Shown here: positions 5,939 through 7,612 of the stretch, one piece after another
Layout of the letters: each line of letters starts with the position of its first letter
Numbering within the stretch: the first letter of the stretch is position 1
DNA from: an uncultured Coriobacteriaceae bacterium
GTDB lineage: Bacteria > Actinomycetota > Coriobacteriia > Coriobacteriales > Eggerthellaceae
Reading direction: 5' to 3'
Assembly: GCA_946623915.1 (NCBI GenBank)
Contig: CAMORQ010000080.1
Coordinates: 1-7,612 of the forward strand
DNA length: 7,612 nucleotides
Notes under the pieces: generated by a model
Told to the model about the DNA's origin: nothing
What the model saw: only the letters and a program-made list of their open reading frames with translations
Databases searched by the model: none
Made by a program: the position numbers and the translations under genes

Positions 5939-7075
5939 GTGGGCGGTTTCGACGTCAATGCTTCGTCGGGTTTTTCGGACAGGAAGGGTGCCGAGCTTGG
6001 ATTTGGGCTGATGCGGCTTCCGCGCAAACTCGCGTTCACCGACGTATCCACTACGAGTCGCATGGTCGACGAATTCCTGGAGGCAGGGTTTTCCTACTTC
6101 GATACGGCGCCGGTGTACCCGGGTTCCGAAGATGCCATCGGCAAAGCGCTGGTTAAACGCCATCCGCGGGAAAGCTTTCGGCTGGCCACGAAGGTGAATG
6201 CGTGGGTCGCGCCGACGGAGGCCATGGCGAAGAAGCAGATTCACGGCAGCCTGAAGCGCACGAAGGCCGAGTATTTCGATTATTACGTCTTGCATTCTCT
6301 GAAGCGTTCGAACTACACGCGCTACGACCGTTTCGGCATCTGGGAATATGCTCAGCAGCTGAAGGATCAGGGGGTAGTGCGCAACGTCGGTTTCTCGTTC
6401 CATGCGGACAGCAAGCTGCTCGACCAGATACTCAGCGACCATCCGGAAGTGGATTTCGTCATGCTTCAGATAAACTACGCCGACTGGGACAACCCCCAGG
6501 TCGAGAGCAGGCGCAACTACGAAGTCGCCCGATCGCACGGCAAGCCGATCACGGTCATGGAGCCTGTGAAGGGCGGCAAGCTGGCGAATCCTCCCGTCAA
6601 TGTGCGCGCCTTGCTCGACGAAGCCAATCCGGGCGCATCGTATCCGTCGTGGGCCCTTCGGTTCGTCGCGTCGCTCGAAGGGGTGCAAACGGTCCTTTCG
6701 GGCATGTCGAACCTTCAGCAACTGCGCGACAATATCGGGTTCATGCGCGATTTCGAACCCCTGTCATCCGACGAGCAGGCGGTCATCCGCAGGGCGCAGG
6801 CGCTGTTGGGTTCGAGCCAGATTATCGGCTGCACGGGATGTGGCTACTGCGTCAAAGGATGTCCCAACGGCATCGACATCCCGAAGGTGATAGAGGCGAT
6901 TAACTTGCGCGTTGCAAACGGTCAGGGAAGCGATGCGGCAGAACTGTACAAGACGGCGGTGGCAGGACGCGGGCTGGCCAGTTCATGCGTGAAGTGCAGC
7001 GCCTGCGAGCAGGTGTGCACGCAAAACCTCGATATCATGGCCCACATGGAACAAGCCGCATCGCTGTTCGAGTAG
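5939..7075 (+). CDS. Aldo/keto reductase with C-terminal two-cluster [4Fe-4S] ferredoxin-like domain
   Basis: This 378-residue soluble protein joins an aldo/keto reductase TIM barrel (about 18-270) to an iron-sulfur tail (about 285-375). The catalytic tetrad is visible: D55 and Y60 in FDTAPVY, K85 in ATKVNAW, and H119 in YVLHS. The tail has two CxxCxxCxxxC motifs: C298, C301, C304, C308 (followed by P, as in ferredoxins) and C350, C353, C356, C360. Each is expected to hold a [4Fe-4S] cluster. Such fusions are widespread in anaerobes. They presumably couple carbonyl/alcohol chemistry to a one-electron carrier, but the substrate is unknown. The GTG start follows TAGGAGG (5927-5933) by 5 bases, a strong initiation site. 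The gene is divergent from cydD and is closed by a hairpin over its own stop codon, so it is probably a single-gene transcript. Family and cofactors are secure; the physiological reaction is not known. Confidence 0.93.
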   Translation: MGGFDVNASSGFSDRKGAELGFGLMRLPRKLAFTDVSTTSRMVDEFLEAGFSYFDTAPVYPGSEDAIGKALVKRHPRESFRLATKVNAWVAPTEAMAKKQIHGSLKRTKAEYFDYYVLHSLKRSNYTRYDRFGIWEYAQQLKDQGVVRNVGFSFHADSKLLDQILSDHPEVDFVMLQINYADWDNPQVESRRNYEVARSHGKPITVMEPVKGGKLANPPVNVRALLDEANPGASYPSWALRFVASLEGVQTVLSGMSNLQQLRDNIGFMRDFEPLSSDEQAVIRRAQALLGSSQIIGCTGCGYCVKGCPNGIDIPKVIEAINLRVANGQGSDAAELYKTAVAGRGLASSCVKCSACEQVCTQNLDIMAHMEQAASLFE

Positions 7076-7088
7076 CGATGCGGCTTGT
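7051..7088 (+). terminator. Strong hairpin terminator over the reductase stop codon
   Basis: ACAAGCCGCATCGC (7051-7064) pairs perfectly over 14 bp with GCGATGCGGCTTGT (7075-7088) around a 10-base loop that contains most of the TAG stop. The sequence after it on the + strand is moderately T-rich (GGTTCGTTTTCG). The left arm is coding sequence for the last residues (around QAAS). It may also stop transcription of the converging minus-strand gene, though no T-run follows on that side. Confidence 0.75.
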
Positions 7089-7114
7089 GGTTCGTTTTCG
7101 CTTCGCGCTTGCTG

Positions 7115-7612
7115 CTAGCCGATGATCTCGAGTAGTTCCGGAATACCCTTTTTCCCGAACGTCACCGTTTCGCCGTCGTTGATCACCAGGCACGGCACGC
7201 TCATCACGTTGTAGCGTTCGCGCAGGTCGCCGAAGTGCGCAAGATCGTAGACCTCGGCGGTCACGTTGGGGTTGATGCTTGCGATGCGTTGCGCCGCTAC
7301 CACGAGGTCGGGGCACATGGTGCATGTGAGCGAGACGAGGATCTGCATCCTGACTGGTCTGTCGATGGCGGCGATGGCCCGCCTGGTCTCGTCGTCAAGA
7401 GGCTGGCCCGGACCTGCCGCGTTGTAGAAGCCCAAGATGAAACTGTTGCCTTCGTGCCCGCCGGGAACGCCGTGGAAGGCGAGTCCTGTCGCTTCTCCGT
7501 CAGGCGTGCAGATCGACACGCAAGGCAGATGCTCTTTCCCGGCTGCGTCGGACTTCGTCACCGACAGCTTGTCTCCCAATCCCGCGAGTTCGTTGGCGTA
7601 CGCTTCGAGCTC
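7115..7612 (-). CDS. AhpF N-terminal-like protein, double thioredoxin fold (5' part outside the window)
   Basis: The minus-strand frame is open from the right edge to a TAG at 7115-7117, giving the last 165 residues. These resemble the N-terminal domain of the alkyl hydroperoxide reductase flavoprotein AhpF. A first, redox-dead thioredoxin fold contains the region ELAGLGDKLSV and a segment like AhpF's FAGSPLGHEFTS (here FHGVPGGHEGNS). A second fold carries the active disulfide CTMC (fragment residues 97-100, AhpF CHNC) followed by PD, and a cis-proline loop MSVPC. In AhpF this module passes electrons from the FAD reductase to the peroxiredoxin AhpC. Here the protein ends right after the module, so it is either a stand-alone domain of about 200 residues or the C-terminal part of a thioredoxin-reductase-like fusion. 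A TTG at 7577-7579 could be read as a start but would cut the fold, so I treat the gene as incomplete. Confidence 0.85.
   Translation of the reverse strand, partial: ELEAYANELAGLGDKLSVTKSDAAGKEHLPCVSICTPDGEATGLAFHGVPGGHEGNSFILGFYNAAGPGQPLDDETRRAIAAIDRPVRMQILVSLTCTMCPDLVVAAQRIASINPNVTAEVYDLAHFGDLRERYNVMSVPCLVINDGETVTFGKKGIPELLEIIG

Noticed and set aside
5801..6721. A 306-codon minus-strand open frame opposite the aldo/keto reductase
   Set aside because: No domain or ribosome binding site was recognised, and the opposite strand encodes a complete enzyme with all catalytic residues, so this is an antisense shadow.
1..7612. CRISPR arrays, insertion sequences, tRNA or rRNA genes
   Set aside because: No regularly spaced repeats, transposase reading frames, cloverleaf-like sequences or conserved rRNA segments were seen.

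Overview
The window is a gene-dense, GC-rich bacterial chromosome segment. GTG starts, good Shine-Dalgarno sequences, a CydDC exporter, an iron-sulfur aldo/keto reductase and an AhpF-like thioredoxin-fold protein together suggest an anaerobic or microaerophilic actinobacterium. Coriobacteriia (Eggerthellaceae or Slackia-like) is the best guess. This placement is inferred from gene style and content; no marker gene such as rRNA is present.

Layout. At the left edge is the 3' end of an ABC-transporter ATPase gene of the peptide/nickel type (+ strand). A 227-base gap follows, with a strong inverted repeat and one possible small ORF, and then murB (+), which makes a peptidoglycan precursor. murB converges on a three-gene minus-strand block that is transcribed cydD, cydC, then a LOG-family gene. 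cydD and cydC overlap by 4 bases (ATGA). The LOG gene lies 44 bases beyond the cydC stop-codon region and may be read through from cydC or from its own TATAAT element. Across a divergent regulatory gap from cydD lies an aldo/keto reductase with a two-cluster ferredoxin-like tail (+). It ends in a strong hairpin terminator and converges on the 3' part of an AhpF N-terminal-like redox gene (-) that runs off the right edge.

Together, the right two thirds form a redox neighbourhood. CydDC is known as a thiol/heme-linked exporter needed for cytochrome bd assembly; the other parts are an Fe-S aldo/keto reductase and a CxxC disulfide-exchange module. murB and the LOG gene are housekeeping genes. No cydAB genes, mobile elements, tRNA, rRNA or CRISPR arrays are visible.

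The most interesting non-coding signals are in the cydD/reductase divergent gap. They are a pair of exact inverted 10-mers (core TCACGTGA) around the cydD leader, a TCCGGT-N5-ACCGGA palindrome, and a large imperfect hairpin just before the reductase ribosome binding site. I found no convincing wholly new system. The regulatory architecture of this gap and the start of cydD are the points most worth testing.
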